In this document: positions 35,773-46,734 of the stretch, piece after piece
Numbering within the stretch: the stretch's first letter is position 1
Layout of the letters: each line of letters opens with the position of its first letter
Made by a program: the position numbers and the translations under genes
Assembly (NCBI RefSeq): GCF_900142935.1
Contig: NZ_FSRS01000001.1
Span: 2,180,001-2,244,000 of the forward strand
DNA: 64,000 bases
Source: Rhodovulum sp. ES.010
Lineage (GTDB): Bacteria > Pseudomonadota > Alphaproteobacteria > Rhodobacterales > Rhodobacteraceae
Reading direction: 5' to 3'
Notes under the pieces: generated by a model
The model's database searches: none
Seen by the model: the letters and a program-made list of their open reading frames with translations, nothing else
Told to the model about the DNA's origin: nothing

Positions 35773-36789
35773 ATGACGGCGCTCAAGCGATATGAACGGC
35801 TGGAAGGTCCGGGCGTCTGGCGCGAGCATGCCGGCGCCCAGCGCCGGAATGTCATCCTGTCCTTCGGCGATGCCTCGCTGGTGGTCTCCGACACCGCCGA
35901 GCGGGTCCTGACCCACTGGTCGCTCGCGGCGATCGAACGGCTGAACCCCGGCGAAAGCCCCGCGCTCTACGCCCCCGGCGAGGCCAGCGACGAGACGCTG
36001 GAAATCGACGAGAGCCTTATGATCGAGGCGATCGAGGCGGTGCGCACGGCCGTCGCGCGGGGCCGCCCCCATCCCGGCCGGGTGCGGCTTGCGGCGTTCG
36101 CGGCCATCGCCGCCGGGCTCGCCGCGCTGGCGGTCTTCTGGCTGCCGGGCGCGCTGGTGCGGCATGCGGTTTCGGTCGTCCCCGACCCGGTGCGCGCCGA
36201 GATCGGCCGCGACCTGCTGGGGCGTGTCACGCGCGTCGCGGGCCAGCCTTGCGCGCGGCCCGGCGGCATGGCCGCGCTCGACCGGCTGTCCCGGCGGCTT
36301 CTGCCCGGCCGCGAGGCCCGCATCGTCGTCCTGCCGGGCGGCATGCCGCGGGCGGCCCATCTGCCCGGCGGCCTGATCCTGCTGAACCGCGCGCTGGTGG
36401 AAGACTACGAGGATGCAAGCGCGGTGGCAGGCTTCGTGCTCGCGGAGGCCGCCCGCGCCGACGCGAACGACCCGCTCGCCGTCCTGCTGCACGCGGCGGG
36501 GCCGATGGCAACGCTGAAGCTTCTGACCAGCGGCACCCTGCCCGAGCGCGCGCTCGAAGAGCATGCCCGCACCCTTCTGACGGTGCCGCCGACGCCGGTT
36601 TCCGACGCCGCGCTCATCGCGCGGTTCGCCGAGGCCGGGGTGCCGTCCAGCCCCTACGCTTATGCGCTCGACGTCTCGGGCGAGGATGTGCTCGGCCTGA
36701 TCGAGGCCGACCCGCTCCGCGACCGCCCCGTGCGCCCGGTGCTGTCGGATGGCGACTGGGTGCAGCTCCAGGCGATCTGCGACCCCTGA
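35773..36789 (+). CDS. Single-pass membrane protein resembling a degenerate M48 peptidase
   Basis: A 338-residue protein with a cytoplasmic-looking N-terminal domain (ILSFGDASLVVSDTAERVLT, WSLAAIERLNPGES), one membrane helix (FAAIAAGLAALAVFWLPGAL) and a C-terminal part laid out like an M48 metalloprotease: RIVVLPGGMPRAAHLPGGLI, LLNRALVEDYEDASAVAGFV, then LAEAARAD where HExxH would be expected. The zinc motif is missing, so I expect no protease activity. A proline-rich hinge and NDPLAVLLHAAG follow. Probable scaffold or regulator; function unknown. Confidence 0.7.
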   Translation: MTALKRYERLEGPGVWREHAGAQRRNVILSFGDASLVVSDTAERVLTHWSLAAIERLNPGESPALYAPGEASDETLEIDESLMIEAIEAVRTAVARGRPHPGRVRLAAFAAIAAGLAALAVFWLPGALVRHAVSVVPDPVRAEIGRDLLGRVTRVAGQPCARPGGMAALDRLSRRLLPGREARIVVLPGGMPRAAHLPGGLILLNRALVEDYEDASAVAGFVLAEAARADANDPLAVLLHAAGPMATLKLLTSGTLPERALEEHARTLLTVPPTPVSDAALIARFAEAGVPSSPYAYALDVSGEDVLGLIEADPLRDRPVRPVLSDGDWVQLQAICDP

Positions 36790-36802
36790 CCCGACAAGGA
36801 CA

Positions 36803-36834
36803 CCCCGCCGGGAAACGGGGCGCCGAGTTTTTTT
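36803..36834 (+). terminator. Possible intrinsic terminator after the M48-like gene
   Basis: CCCCG(36803-36807) can pair with CGGGG (36816-36820), followed after a short GC spacer by a run of seven T (36828-36834). The stem is short and the T run is displaced, so efficiency is uncertain, but it lies 14 bp after the stop codon at 36789. Confidence 0.45.
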
Positions 36835-36995
36835 CTACTCGATCGGTTGCCTGCGCGGAGTCGGTCGGGCGCGGGCACGCCGGGCCGCGTCGCGACCGGA
36901 AGGGCACCGCGAAACCCTTTCAGGCCCATCGCAGCCCCCACAAGATATCGGGGAAGCATGCCCGAACAGAGCCAGCGCATAGAGCGGGAATTCCG

Positions 36996-37628
36996 CTATC
37001 TTGTGCCGAACATGCGGTCGCCCGCATCCCCGAGACCGGGGACGATATATCCGTGGTCGTTGAGGCATTCGTCCACGGCAGCCGTCACGATGGGCACGTC
37101 CGGGTGCGCCTCGCCCATGCGCTGCACGCCCTCGGGCGCGGCCAGCAGGCACATGAACCGGATATTGTTGGCGCCCGACTCCTTGAGCAGATCGACCGCC
37201 GCCGCCGAGGAATTGCCGGTGGCCAGCATCGGATCGAGCACGATGACCAGCCGGTCCTCGAGATCGGGCGGCACCTTGTAGTAATACTGCACCGGCCGCA
37301 GCGTCTCCTCGTCGCGATAGAGCCCGACGAAGCCCACCCGTGCCGAGGGCACCAGTTCCATGACCCCGTCCAGCAACCCGTTGCCCGCCCGTAGGATCGA
37401 GATCAGGGCCAGTTTCTTGCCCGCCAGCACTGGCGCGTCCATCTCGCACAGCGGGGTCTCGATCCGGCGTGTGATCATCTCCAGTTCGCGGGTGATCTCG
37501 TAGGCCAGCAACTGGCTGATTTCGCGCAACAGCTGGCGGAAGACCGCCGTCGAGGTCTCCTTTTCGCGCATCAGCGTCAGCTTGTGCTGGACCAGCGGGT
37601 GGGTGACGACGGTCAGATGGTCATACAT
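36996..37628 (-). CDS. upp: Uracil phosphoribosyltransferase
   Basis: A 210-residue enzyme that makes UMP from uracil and PRPP. Motifs: [20 protein letters not shown] (family start), [18 protein letters not shown], the PRPP loop [20 protein letters not shown] and the C-terminal [23 protein letters not shown] 37628 overlaps the end of add by 8 bp, so upp is the last gene of the salvage operon and recovers the base released by the upstream phosphorylase steps. Confidence 0.96.
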   Translation of the reverse strand: MYDHLTVVTHPLVQHKLTLMREKETSTAVFRQLLREISQLLAYEITRELEMITRRIETPLCEMDAPVLAGKKLALISILRAGNGLLDGVMELVPSARVGFVGLYRDEETLRPVQYYYKVPPDLEDRLVIVLDPMLATGNSSAAAVDLLKESGANNIRFMCLLAAPEGVQRMGEAHPDVPIVTAAVDECLNDHGYIVPGLGDAGDRMFGTR

Positions 37629-38613
37629 CGGCGGGCTCCAGTTTCTTGGCGATTTCCGCACGGGTGTCAGCGTCGCAGAAGGCGGCGTCAAGCGCTACCC
37701 GGTTCAGGGCGGCGAAATCGCCCTCGTCCCAGCCGAAGGCATCGGCCAGGCGCTCGTATTCGCGGGTCATCGTGGTGTGGAAGAAGGGCGGGTCGTCGGT
37801 GGAGACCGTCACCTTGACGCCGCGTGCGCGCAACCGCGCGATGGGATGGGCGGCCCAGTCGGGGTAGAGCCCGAGCGCGATGTTCGATCCCGGACAGACC
37901 TCGAGCACCACGCCGGCCTCGGCCAGGCGGTCGACGAGCGCCGGATCCTCGACGGCGCGCACGCCATGCCCGATGCGGGCGACACGCAAATCGGCAAGCG
38001 TCTCGCGCACCGAGGCAGGCCCGCCCCATTCGCCGGCATGGGCGGTCAGCCCGAGCTTCGCCTCGCGCGCCATGTCGAAGGCATAGGCGAAATCGCGCGG
38101 CCGTCCCCGGCCCTCGTCGCCCGCCATGCCGAACCCCACGACGAACGCGCCCGCGGTTTCGGCGGCGCAAAGCGCGGCTTCGCGGGCCTTGTCGGGGCCG
38201 AAATGGCGGATGCAGGTGACGATTCCGCGCATCACGATGCCATGCGCGGCCTCGGCACGCACGGCGGCCTCTTCGATGGCGTGCAGGTAGTCGCGCCATG
38301 CGGCCAGGTCGCGCCCGCCGCAGAAGTCCGGCGACAGGAAGGATTCGAGATAGACGACGCCTTCGGCCGCGGCCCCTTCCAGCACGGACAAGGTGAGGCG
38401 CGCGTAGTCCTCCGGGCTGCGCAGGACGGAGGTCGCGACTTCGTATATGTCGAGGAACTGCAAGAAATCGGCAAAGACATAGGCGCCGTGCCGGTCGAAA
38501 ATGCGCGAAATGTCCAAGCCGCGCGCCCGCGCCATGTCGCGCACCAGCTCCGGGGGCGCGGCCCCTTCCAGGTGGTGGTGCAACTCGATCTTGGGAAGGC
38601 TGGCGAGGCTCAC
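37621..38613 (-). CDS. add: Adenosine deaminase
   Basis: A 330-residue zinc enzyme that converts adenosine to inosine. Metal and catalytic residues are seen in [12 protein letters not shown] (His-x-His), TAHAGEWGG (His, Glu), [12 protein letters not shown] and [11 protein letters not shown] (Asp-Asp). It starts at GTG 38613, which overlaps the stop of deoB (GTGA). The neighbour genes fit purine and pyrimidine nucleoside salvage. An adenine deaminase cannot be excluded from sequence alone, but the length and position favour adenosine. Confidence 0.92.
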   Translation of the reverse strand: MSLASLPKIELHHHLEGAAPPELVRDMARARGLDISRIFDRHGAYVFADFLQFLDIYEVATSVLRSPEDYARLTLSVLEGAAAEGVVYLESFLSPDFCGGRDLAAWRDYLHAIEEAAVRAEAAHGIVMRGIVTCIRHFGPDKAREAALCAAETAGAFVVGFGMAGDEGRGRPRDFAYAFDMAREAKLGLTAHAGEWGGPASVRETLADLRVARIGHGVRAVEDPALVDRLAEAGVVLEVCPGSNIALGLYPDWAAHPIARLRARGVKVTVSTDDPPFFHTTMTREYERLADAFGWDEGDFAALNRVALDAAFCDADTRAEIAKKLEPADV

Positions 38614-39821
38614 AGGAAACTCCGTCCGGGCCCCTGCGCGGGCACGCCCAGATGCGCCGCCACGCTTGCCCCCACATCGGCGAAGGCGCACAGGCCGATG
38701 GCGCGGGGGCCGAGACCGGCCCCCAGCACCGGCACGCGCTCGCGGGTATGGTCGGTGCCGGCCCAGCTGGGGTCGTTTCCATGGTCGGCGGTGAGCAGGA
38801 CAAGATCGCCCGCGCGCATCCTGTCGAAGACGCGCGGAAGCTGCGCGTCGAACCATTCCAGCGCGCGGGCATACCCCGCCACGTCGCGGCGATGGCCATA
38901 GAGGCTGTCGAACTCGACGAAATTGGCGAAGGTCAGGCTGCCCTCGGGCGCTTCATCCATGAGGCGCACCCAATGCGCCATCAATTCGGCATCGGTGCCC
39001 TTGCGGACCTCGTCGATCCCGCGCATCGAGAAGATATCGCCGATCTTGCCGATCGCCTGCACCCGGCGCCCGGCCCCCTGCACCCAGTCGCAGAGCGTGG
39101 GTCCCGGGGGGGCGACCGCGTAGTCGTGCCGGTTCGCCGTGCGGGTGAAACCGGTGCCGGGATCGCCCACGAAGGGCCGCGCGATCACCCGGCCCACGTT
39201 CATCGCGTGCAGCGTCGGGGCGATCTCTTCGCAAAGCGTCAGCAGGCGGTCGAGTCCGAACGCCTCTTCATGGGCGGCGACCTGGAACACGCTGTCGGCC
39301 GAGGTATAGAGGATCGGCCAGCCGGTGCGCAGATGCTCCGCCCCCAGCCGCGCGACGATCTCGGTGCCCGACGCATGGCAATTGCCAAGCGTGCCCTCGG
39401 TGCCCGCCTTCGCCCGGACCTCGGCCAGAAGCGGCTCCGGGAAGGCCGGGACCGCGCGCGGGAAGTAATGCCAGTCCCACGGCACCGGAACGCCGGCGAG
39501 TTCCCAATGACCCGAGGGCGTGTCCTTGCCCGGCGAGGTTTCGGTCGCCGCGCCCCACAGCCCGCGCGGCGCCGCGCCAAGGCCGGGCGGGCACGCGCCG
39601 CTCGCCGCCTTCACCGCGGCGGACAGCCCGAGACGGTCGAGATTGTGCAATTTCAGAGGACCGGACCGGCCGGAATCGGCCCCATCCCGGGCACAGGCCT
39701 GTGCGATATGTGCAAGCGTGTTCGCCCCGGTATCGGGCCGCCCGGCGTTGAAGAACCGGTCGGCATCGGGCGCGCCACCGATGCCCAGCGAGTCCATGAC
39801 GACGAGGAAGGCCCGCGTCAC
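38610..39821 (-). CDS. deoB: Phosphopentomutase
   Basis: A 403-residue alkaline-phosphatase-fold mutase that moves phosphate between C1 and C5 of (deoxy)ribose. Motifs: FLVVMDSLGIGGAPDADRF (metal Asp), TSPGKDTPSGHWELAG (phosphothreonine), NFVEFDSLYGHRRDV and LTADHGNDPSWAGTDHTRE (metal His and Asp). GTG 39821 overlaps the deoA stop (GTGA). It completes the path from deoxynucleoside phosphorolysis to deoxyribose-5-phosphate; no deoC is in the window. Confidence 0.95.
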   Translation of the reverse strand: MTRAFLVVMDSLGIGGAPDADRFFNAGRPDTGANTLAHIAQACARDGADSGRSGPLKLHNLDRLGLSAAVKAASGACPPGLGAAPRGLWGAATETSPGKDTPSGHWELAGVPVPWDWHYFPRAVPAFPEPLLAEVRAKAGTEGTLGNCHASGTEIVARLGAEHLRTGWPILYTSADSVFQVAAHEEAFGLDRLLTLCEEIAPTLHAMNVGRVIARPFVGDPGTGFTRTANRHDYAVAPPGPTLCDWVQGAGRRVQAIGKIGDIFSMRGIDEVRKGTDAELMAHWVRLMDEAPEGSLTFANFVEFDSLYGHRRDVAGYARALEWFDAQLPRVFDRMRAGDLVLLTADHGNDPSWAGTDHTRERVPVLGAGLGPRAIGLCAFADVGASVAAHLGVPAQGPGRSFL

Positions 39822-41128
39822 CGGAGCAGTCTCCGGCGCACCAGCGGCGGGACATCCGCGCCGCTGTCGCCCAGCGTGCAGGCCGCGCGCACGGCTTCGG
39901 CCGCGACGTCGGCATCCTCTTCGGAACTGGCGTGGATCAGCGCCAGCGGCTGGCCCGTGCCGATTTCGTCGCCCAGCGCCGCGATCTCGGACAGCCCGAC
40001 CGAAGGATTGATCCGGTCGCCCTCGCGCCGCCGCCCGCCGCCAAGGCCCACCACGGCAAGCCCCAGCGCCTCGCCGTCGATGCCCAGCACGACGCCGCCC
40101 TCCCGGGCCACGACCTCCTGGACCACCGGGGCGGCGGGCAGCCGGTCGGGCCAGCGCTCGATGAAATCGGACGGCCCGCCGAGTTCGGCGACCATCTCGC
40201 CGAACTTCAGCGCCGCCTCGCCCGATTCCAGGGCCCGCGCGATCCGCCCGGCCCCGTCGCCCGCGTCGTCGGCCAACCCGCCCAGCGCCAGCGCCTCGCC
40301 GCCGAGCGCGCAGGTCAGATCCCAGAGCGCCGGTGTCACCCCGGTGCCGGTCAGCGTCTCCATCACCTCGATGACTTCCAGCGCGTTGCCCGCGGCGCCG
40401 ACCAAAGGCTGCGACATGTCGGTGATCAGCGCGGTGGTCATGCAGCCCGCCCCCTGCGCCGTCTGGACCAGCGCGCGGGCGAGGTCCTCGGCCTCGTCCA
40501 TGTCCTTCATGAAGGCGCCCGAGCCGACCTTGACGTCTAGCACCAGCGCCTCGAGCCCGGCGGCCAGCTTCTTGGACAGGATCGAGGCGGTGATGAGGTC
40601 GATGCTTTCGACCGTGCCGGAGACGTCGCGCACCGCGTAAAGCCGCTTGTCCGCGGGCGCGATGCCGGCCGAGGCGCCGACGATGGCGCAGCCGATCTGC
40701 GCGGTGATCGATTTCAGCTCGGAGATCGAAACCTCGGCCCGGTAGCCGGGAATCGCCTCCAGCTTGTCCAGCGTTCCGCCGGTATGGCCGAGCCCCCGAC
40801 CCGAGATCATCGGCACATAGGCGCCGCAGGCGGCCAGCGCCGGGGCGAGCACGAGCGACACGCAATCGCCGATGCCGCCGGTCGAATGCTTGTCGAGCAC
40901 CGGGCCGGGCAGGTCCCAGTCCAGCACCTTGCCGCTGTCGCGCATCGCGCGGGTCAGCGCCACCCGCTCGGGCCGGGTCAGCCCGTTCAGCAGAACCGCC
41001 ATGGCGAAGGCACCGGCCTGGGCATCGGTCACCGCGCCATTGGCCAGCCCCTTGGCGAACCAGGCCAGATCGGCCTCCGAAACCGCCTGATCGTCGCGGA
41101 CCCTGGCGATGATCGTTCGTGCGTCCAT
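39818..41128 (-). CDS. deoA: Thymidine phosphorylase
   Basis: A 436-residue phosphorylase that splits thymidine or deoxyuridine with phosphate. Motifs: LDKHSTGGIGDCVSLVLAPA (phosphate site), MISGRGLGHTGGTLDKLEAI (family signature), KKLAAGLEALVLDVKVGSGA and the C-terminal beta domain (AREGGVVLGIDGEALGLAVV). Coupled to deoB by a four-base overlap and separated from cdd by one base or so, so it follows cdd on one message. Confidence 0.95.
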   Translation of the reverse strand: MDARTIIARVRDDQAVSEADLAWFAKGLANGAVTDAQAGAFAMAVLLNGLTRPERVALTRAMRDSGKVLDWDLPGPVLDKHSTGGIGDCVSLVLAPALAACGAYVPMISGRGLGHTGGTLDKLEAIPGYRAEVSISELKSITAQIGCAIVGASAGIAPADKRLYAVRDVSGTVESIDLITASILSKKLAAGLEALVLDVKVGSGAFMKDMDEAEDLARALVQTAQGAGCMTTALITDMSQPLVGAAGNALEVIEVMETLTGTGVTPALWDLTCALGGEALALGGLADDAGDGAGRIARALESGEAALKFGEMVAELGGPSDFIERWPDRLPAAPVVQEVVAREGGVVLGIDGEALGLAVVGLGGGRRREGDRINPSVGLSEIAALGDEIGTGQPLALIHASSEEDADVAAEAVRAACTLGDSGADVPPLVRRRLLR

Positions 41129-41129
41129 C

Positions 41130-41522
41130 TCAGACGCCCCGCATCTGCGCCGCCGAAAACGCGCCGGGCAGAAGCTCGCCCACGGTCATCTCGAGGGTCT
41201 CGCCCGCGACCGTGGCCATCGTGACCCTGACCTCGGGCCCGGCGAACTCGGCGAGTTTCTGGCGGCAGCCGCCGCAGGGGCTGACCGGCGCCGGGCCGTC
41301 CGCGATCACCGCGACCTCCGCGATCTCGCGGCAGCCCGCCGCCACCATCGCCGCGATGGCGCCGGCCTCGGCACAGGTGCCCTCGGGCGCGGCCACGTTC
41401 TCCACGTTGCAGCCGACATAGATCGCGCCGTCGGCGCCTCTGACCGCGGCACCGACCTTGAAGCGCGAATACGGGGCGTGGGCGTTTTCGCGCACCGCGC
41501 GGGCAGCGGTCAGAAGCGACAT
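41130..41522 (-). CDS. cdd: Cytidine deaminase
   Basis: A 130-residue zinc deaminase that turns cytidine into uridine. The active site is visible as VGCNVENVAAPEGTCAEAGA (Cys and the Glu proton shuttle) and VSPCGGCRQKLAEF (two Cys ligands). Length is that of the small tetrameric form. GGAGAA precedes ATG 41522. First gene of the operon cdd-deoA-deoB-add-upp; divergent from the propionyl-CoA synthetase gene. Confidence 0.95.
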   Translation of the reverse strand: MSLLTAARAVRENAHAPYSRFKVGAAVRGADGAIYVGCNVENVAAPEGTCAEAGAIAAMVAAGCREIAEVAVIADGPAPVSPCGGCRQKLAEFAGPEVRVTMATVAGETLEMTVGELLPGAFSAAQMRGV

Positions 41523-41602
41523 GGAGGTTCTCCGTTTTGCCGCCAATCTGCGGCGCGCCCGCGGGGGATGCAAGGGCGCAGGCGCGGCGGCCCGGCCATG
41601 GA

Positions 41603-41612
41603 TTAGCGCTAA
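41603..41612. promoter_or_regulatory. Operator-like palindrome TTAGCGCTAA
   Basis: A perfect 10-bp palindrome with A+T-rich arms and a GCGC centre in the 175-bp divergent region between cdd and the propionyl-CoA synthetase gene. This shape is typical of LacI-family operators, and LacI-type repressors (CytR, for example) commonly govern nucleoside genes. No LacI gene is in the window. Weak evidence by itself, since it stands alone. Confidence 0.4.
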
Positions 41613-41697
41613 CAGCGACAGGGTGTCCGGGTTTCTATCTTGCGTCTGAGCGCCCGCCTGCGTAACAGAATTGCCCAGGCCAAGAGGAGGGACGATC

Positions 41698-43617
41698 ATG
41701 GGCTATCCCGAGACGAACATCGTGGGCTATGCCGACGTGTACGAGCGCTGGAAGGCGGACCCGGACGCCTTCTGGATGGAGGCCGCCGAGGCGATCGACT
41801 GGGACAGCAAACCCTCCAAGGCGCTGTTCGACGACAACGCGCCCGAATACGAGTGGTTTGCCGACGGCATGGTGAACACCTGCTGGAACGCCGTGGACCG
41901 CCATGTCGAGAACGGCCGGGGCGACCAGACCGCCATCATCTACGACAGCCCGGTCACCGGCACGCGGAAATCCATCTCCTACGTGATGCTGCGCAACCGC
42001 GTGGCGCAACTGGCCGGCGCGCTTCGGGCCAAGGGCGTGGAGAAGGGCGACCGGGTCATCATCTACATGCCGATGATTCCCGAGGCGCTGGAGGCGATGC
42101 TGGCCTGTGCGCGGCTGGGCGCGATCCACTCGGTGGTGTTCGGCGGGTTCGCCGCGCATGAGCTGGCCGTGCGGGTGGACGACGCGAAACCGAAATGCAT
42201 CATCGCCGCGAGCTGCGGGATCGAACCGGGCCGCATCGTCCACTACAAGCCGCTTCTCGACGGCGCACTGCAGCAGGCCGAGCATCAGCCGGACTTCTGC
42301 GTGATCCTCCAGCGCGAGCAGGAGGTCGCGCATCTGGAGGAAGGCCGCGACGTCAACTGGCACGGCTTCCAGTACGGCGTCGAACCCGCCGAATGCGTGC
42401 CCGTAGAGGGCAACCACCCGGCCTATATCCTCTATACCTCAGGCACGACCGGCCAGCCCAAGGGCGTGGTTCGGCCCACCGGCGGACACCTAGTCGCGCT
42501 GAACTGGACGATGAAGAACATCTACAACCTCGATCCGGGCGACGTGTTCTGGGCGGCCTCCGACGTCGGCTGGGTCGTCGGCCACAGCTACATCTGCTAC
42601 GCGCCGCTGATCCACGGCAACACGACCGTGGTGTTCGAGGGAAAGCCCATCGGCACGCCCGATGCCGGCGTGTTCTGGCGGGTGATCTCGGAACACAAGG
42701 TCAAGAGCTTCTTCACCGCACCGACCGCCTTCCGGGCAATCAAGCGGGCCGATCCGAACGGGGAATTCGTCAACAAGTACGACCTGACGAACCTCAAGGC
42801 CCTCTATCTCGCCGGCGAGCGCGCCGATCCCGACACCATCAAGTGGGCACAGCGCATGCTGGGGGTGCCGGTCGTCGACCACTGGTGGCAGACCGAAACC
42901 GGCTGGGCGATCGCGGCGAATCCCCTCGGGATCGAGCGCCTGCCGGTCAAGATCGGCTCGCCCTCCGTGGCGATGCCCGGCTATGACGTGCACATCCTCG
43001 ACGAGGGCGGCCACGAGGTCGGCCCGAACACGCTGGGCGCCATCGCGATCAAGCTGCCGCTGCCGCCGGGCACCCTGCCCACGCTGTGGAACGCGCCCGA
43101 GCGGTTCCACAAGTCCTACCTGAACCACTTCCCCGGCTATTATGAAACGGGCGACGCGGGCTACAAGGACGAGGACGGGTATCTCTACATCATGGCGCGC
43201 ACCGACGACGTCATCAACGTGGCCGGCCACCGCCTGTCCACCGGCGCGATGGAGGAAGTGCTGGCCAGCCACCCGGACGTGGCCGAATGCGCGGTGATCG
43301 GCGTGGCCGATGAACTCAAGGGCCAGTTGCCGCTGGGCTTTCTCTGCCTGACCGATGGCGTGGGCCGTCCGCATGGCGAGATCATCAAGGAATGCGTGAC
43401 GCTGGTGCGCGACCAGATCGGTCCGGTCGCGGCGTTCAAGCTGGCCTGCGTCGTGGACCGTCTGCCCAAGACGCGGTCGGGCAAGATCCTGCGCGCCACC
43501 ATGGTCAAGATCGCCGATGGCGAGGAGTTCAAGATGCCCGCCACGATCGACGACCCGGCGATCCTCGACGAGATCTCGGCGGCGTTGCGGGGGCTCGGCT
43601 ATCCGCAGGCGGCCTGA
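41698..43617 (+). CDS. prpE: Propionyl-CoA synthetase (PrpE-like) acyl-CoA ligase
   Basis: A 639-residue AMP-forming ligase of the acetyl-CoA synthetase group. The N-terminal YADVYERWKADPDAFWMEAA is the ACS start domain. The P-loop YTSGTTGQPKGVVRPTGG is near 245-262, with the SDVGWVVGHSYICYAPL motif, HWWQTETGWAI near 394, YYETGDAGYKDEDGY, RTDDVINVAGHRLSTGAMEE and the acylated Lys in RLPKTRSGKILRATM. Overall it resembles PrpE more than Acs. AGGAGGG precedes ATG 41698. It would return propionate to metabolism, for example from odd-chain or branched oxidation. Confidence 0.9.
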   Translation: MGYPETNIVGYADVYERWKADPDAFWMEAAEAIDWDSKPSKALFDDNAPEYEWFADGMVNTCWNAVDRHVENGRGDQTAIIYDSPVTGTRKSISYVMLRNRVAQLAGALRAKGVEKGDRVIIYMPMIPEALEAMLACARLGAIHSVVFGGFAAHELAVRVDDAKPKCIIAASCGIEPGRIVHYKPLLDGALQQAEHQPDFCVILQREQEVAHLEEGRDVNWHGFQYGVEPAECVPVEGNHPAYILYTSGTTGQPKGVVRPTGGHLVALNWTMKNIYNLDPGDVFWAASDVGWVVGHSYICYAPLIHGNTTVVFEGKPIGTPDAGVFWRVISEHKVKSFFTAPTAFRAIKRADPNGEFVNKYDLTNLKALYLAGERADPDTIKWAQRMLGVPVVDHWWQTETGWAIAANPLGIERLPVKIGSPSVAMPGYDVHILDEGGHEVGPNTLGAIAIKLPLPPGTLPTLWNAPERFHKSYLNHFPGYYETGDAGYKDEDGYLYIMARTDDVINVAGHRLSTGAMEEVLASHPDVAECAVIGVADELKGQLPLGFLCLTDGVGRPHGEIIKECVTLVRDQIGPVAAFKLACVVDRLPKTRSGKILRATMVKIADGEEFKMPATIDDPAILDEISAALRGLGYPQAA

Positions 43618-43633
43618 GAACGGCATCCGGGGG

Positions 43634-43667
43634 CGCTGTCGAGGCGGGTTTTCCCGCCTCGACAGCG
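43634..43667 (+). terminator. Strong hairpin terminator after prpE
   Basis: A perfect 15-bp stem, CGCTGTCGAGGCGGG with its complement, around a TTTT loop, starting 16 bp after the stop codon. The downstream T-rich part (GACTTTTAG) is short, so release may be partly factor-dependent. Confidence 0.8.
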
Positions 43668-43712
43668 ACCTGACTTTTAGACAGGTTGGTTCGGCGAGGG
43701 GACGCGGTTAGA

Positions 43713-43730
43713 AGGTTACAAATGCAACCT
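43713..43730. promoter_or_regulatory. Possible operator upstream of the hybrid kinase
   Basis: AGGTTACAAATGCAACCT is an imperfect inverted repeat (GGTTAC/GCAACC arms) in the 100-bp gap before the kinase ATG at 43745. It is AT-richer than its surroundings. Whether it binds a regulator is unknown. Confidence 0.3.
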
Positions 43731-43744
43731 GTGCGAGTGTCGCC

Positions 43745-45324
43745 ATGGTATCCACGCCGGAACCGCGCGCAGCGCCCTTGCTAGGCCAGGCCGTCGACGG
43801 CGCGGAGAGCCCCCCTCCCCCCTTCGGGGAGGCCGAAACGCCCTCCCGCCACGCCAGGGCCGCGATGCTGGCCCATGACATGCGTGCCGCCATCGCCGAC
43901 ATCCTCGGCGGGCTGGCCCTCTCGGACCTCTCACGCCTCGACGCGGCCTCGCGGCTGCAACTCCAGCGCGTGCAGAGTTCCGCCGAACAGCTGGCCCGCC
44001 TCACCGACGAGACGCTGGCCCACATGACCGGCGACACCGCCGCCGGCGCCGACGCGCCGGTTTCCACGACGCTCGGCCCGTTTCTCGGGCGGATCGCGGC
44101 CCGCTGGACGGCCCATGCGGGCCAACACGGGGTCCGTTTCACGATGGACCGGGCCGAAGACCTGCCGGCCCGGATCGGCACCGACCCCGCGGCGCTGGAA
44201 CGTATCCTGTCCAACCTCGTCGGCAACGCGGTGAAATACAGCCCCGACGGCGAGGTGGCCCTGCGGGTGCACATGGGGCCGCAAGAGGCGCTGTGCCTGC
44301 GCGTCAGCGACACCGGCCCCGGCTTTTCGGATGCCGCAATGGCCCGGCTTTTCGATTTCGAGGGACGTCCGCAGGACAGCGCCCGGCCCGGCAGCGGGCT
44401 GGGACTGCATATCGTGCGCGACCTCGCGCAGCGCATCCGCGGCCAGTTGCAGGTCGCGAATGCGCCCGAAGGCGGCGCCCTTGTGTCCCTGATCCTGCCG
44501 CGGCGCGCGTGGGCGCCCGGCGTCGAGACGCCCGCCGCGCTCGAGGCGCTTCCCGACCTGTCCGGGTGCCGGGCGCTTCTGGCCGAGGACAACCCCACCA
44601 ACCAGCTGCTGATCCGCCAGATGCTGGAAACCCTCGCCGCGACCGTGACCGTGGTGGAGGACGGCCAGGAGGCGGCCGAGGCCTTGGACGGCGGCGGGTT
44701 CGACCTCGCGCTCATCGATATCGAGATGCCGCGGCTGTCCGGCATCGATGTCATCCGCCAGTTGCGCGCGACCGAAGCGCCGGGCACACCGATGCCCGTT
44801 CTGGCGGTGACCGCCTTCGTGCTGTCGGCCAACCGCGACCAGATCTACGCCGCCGGCGCGGACGGGATCCTGGCGAAGCCGATCCTGAGCCTGGACGCCT
44901 TCGGCGAGGCGGTCGCACGGGTGCTGCGCAAACGGCCGGGCCCCGCGCCCGACACCGCTGCCGCCGCGCCGCCCGTCGACCCGGTGCATCTCGACCGGCT
45001 CCTGGCGCTCGCCGGGCTGGAGGACGGGCGGGAACTGCTGTCGCGGATGCGGGACGATTTCACGCAGGTGTGCAAGGGGCTTGCCGAAGGCCGCGCGCGG
45101 GACGACGCCACCCTTCTGCGGGCGCGGACGCATGTGCTGATCTCGCTGGCCGGCGCGGTGGGCAACAGCGCGCTGCAGCACCAGGCCGAGGCGCTGAACG
45201 CGGCGGCGCGCGCCGACGACCGCGACGCGATCGGCCGGTCGGTCGCGCCGCTGATCGCTGGGGTGGAGGCCGTCTGCACCGCGCTGGAGCAAGAGTTTCT
45301 GGGCCGTTACGGCGAGGCGGCCGA

Positions 45325-45328
<4 letters not shown>
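43745..45328 (+). CDS. Soluble hybrid histidine kinase with receiver and phosphotransfer domains
   Basis: A 527-residue protein with no membrane helix and almost no sensor region. The phosphoacceptor is His44 (AAMLAHDMRAAIADILGG). The ATPase has NLVGNAVKYSPDGE (N box), RVSDTGPGFSDAAM (G1) and GSGLGLHIVRDLA (G2). A receiver starts near 275 (LLAEDNPTNQLLIRQML) with the phosphoacceptor Asp in ALIDIEMPRLSGID and Lys in ILAKP. The last 110 residues look like an Hpt domain (RARTHVLISLAGAVGNSALQ). Input presumably comes from a partner protein. Its stop overlaps the regulator start, so the pair forms one phosphorelay. Confidence 0.88.
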
Positions 45329-46698
<1,370 letters not shown>

Positions 46699-46734
46699 GA
46701 CCGCGGCGCCGCCGGATACGGGGGCCGGCCGCGC

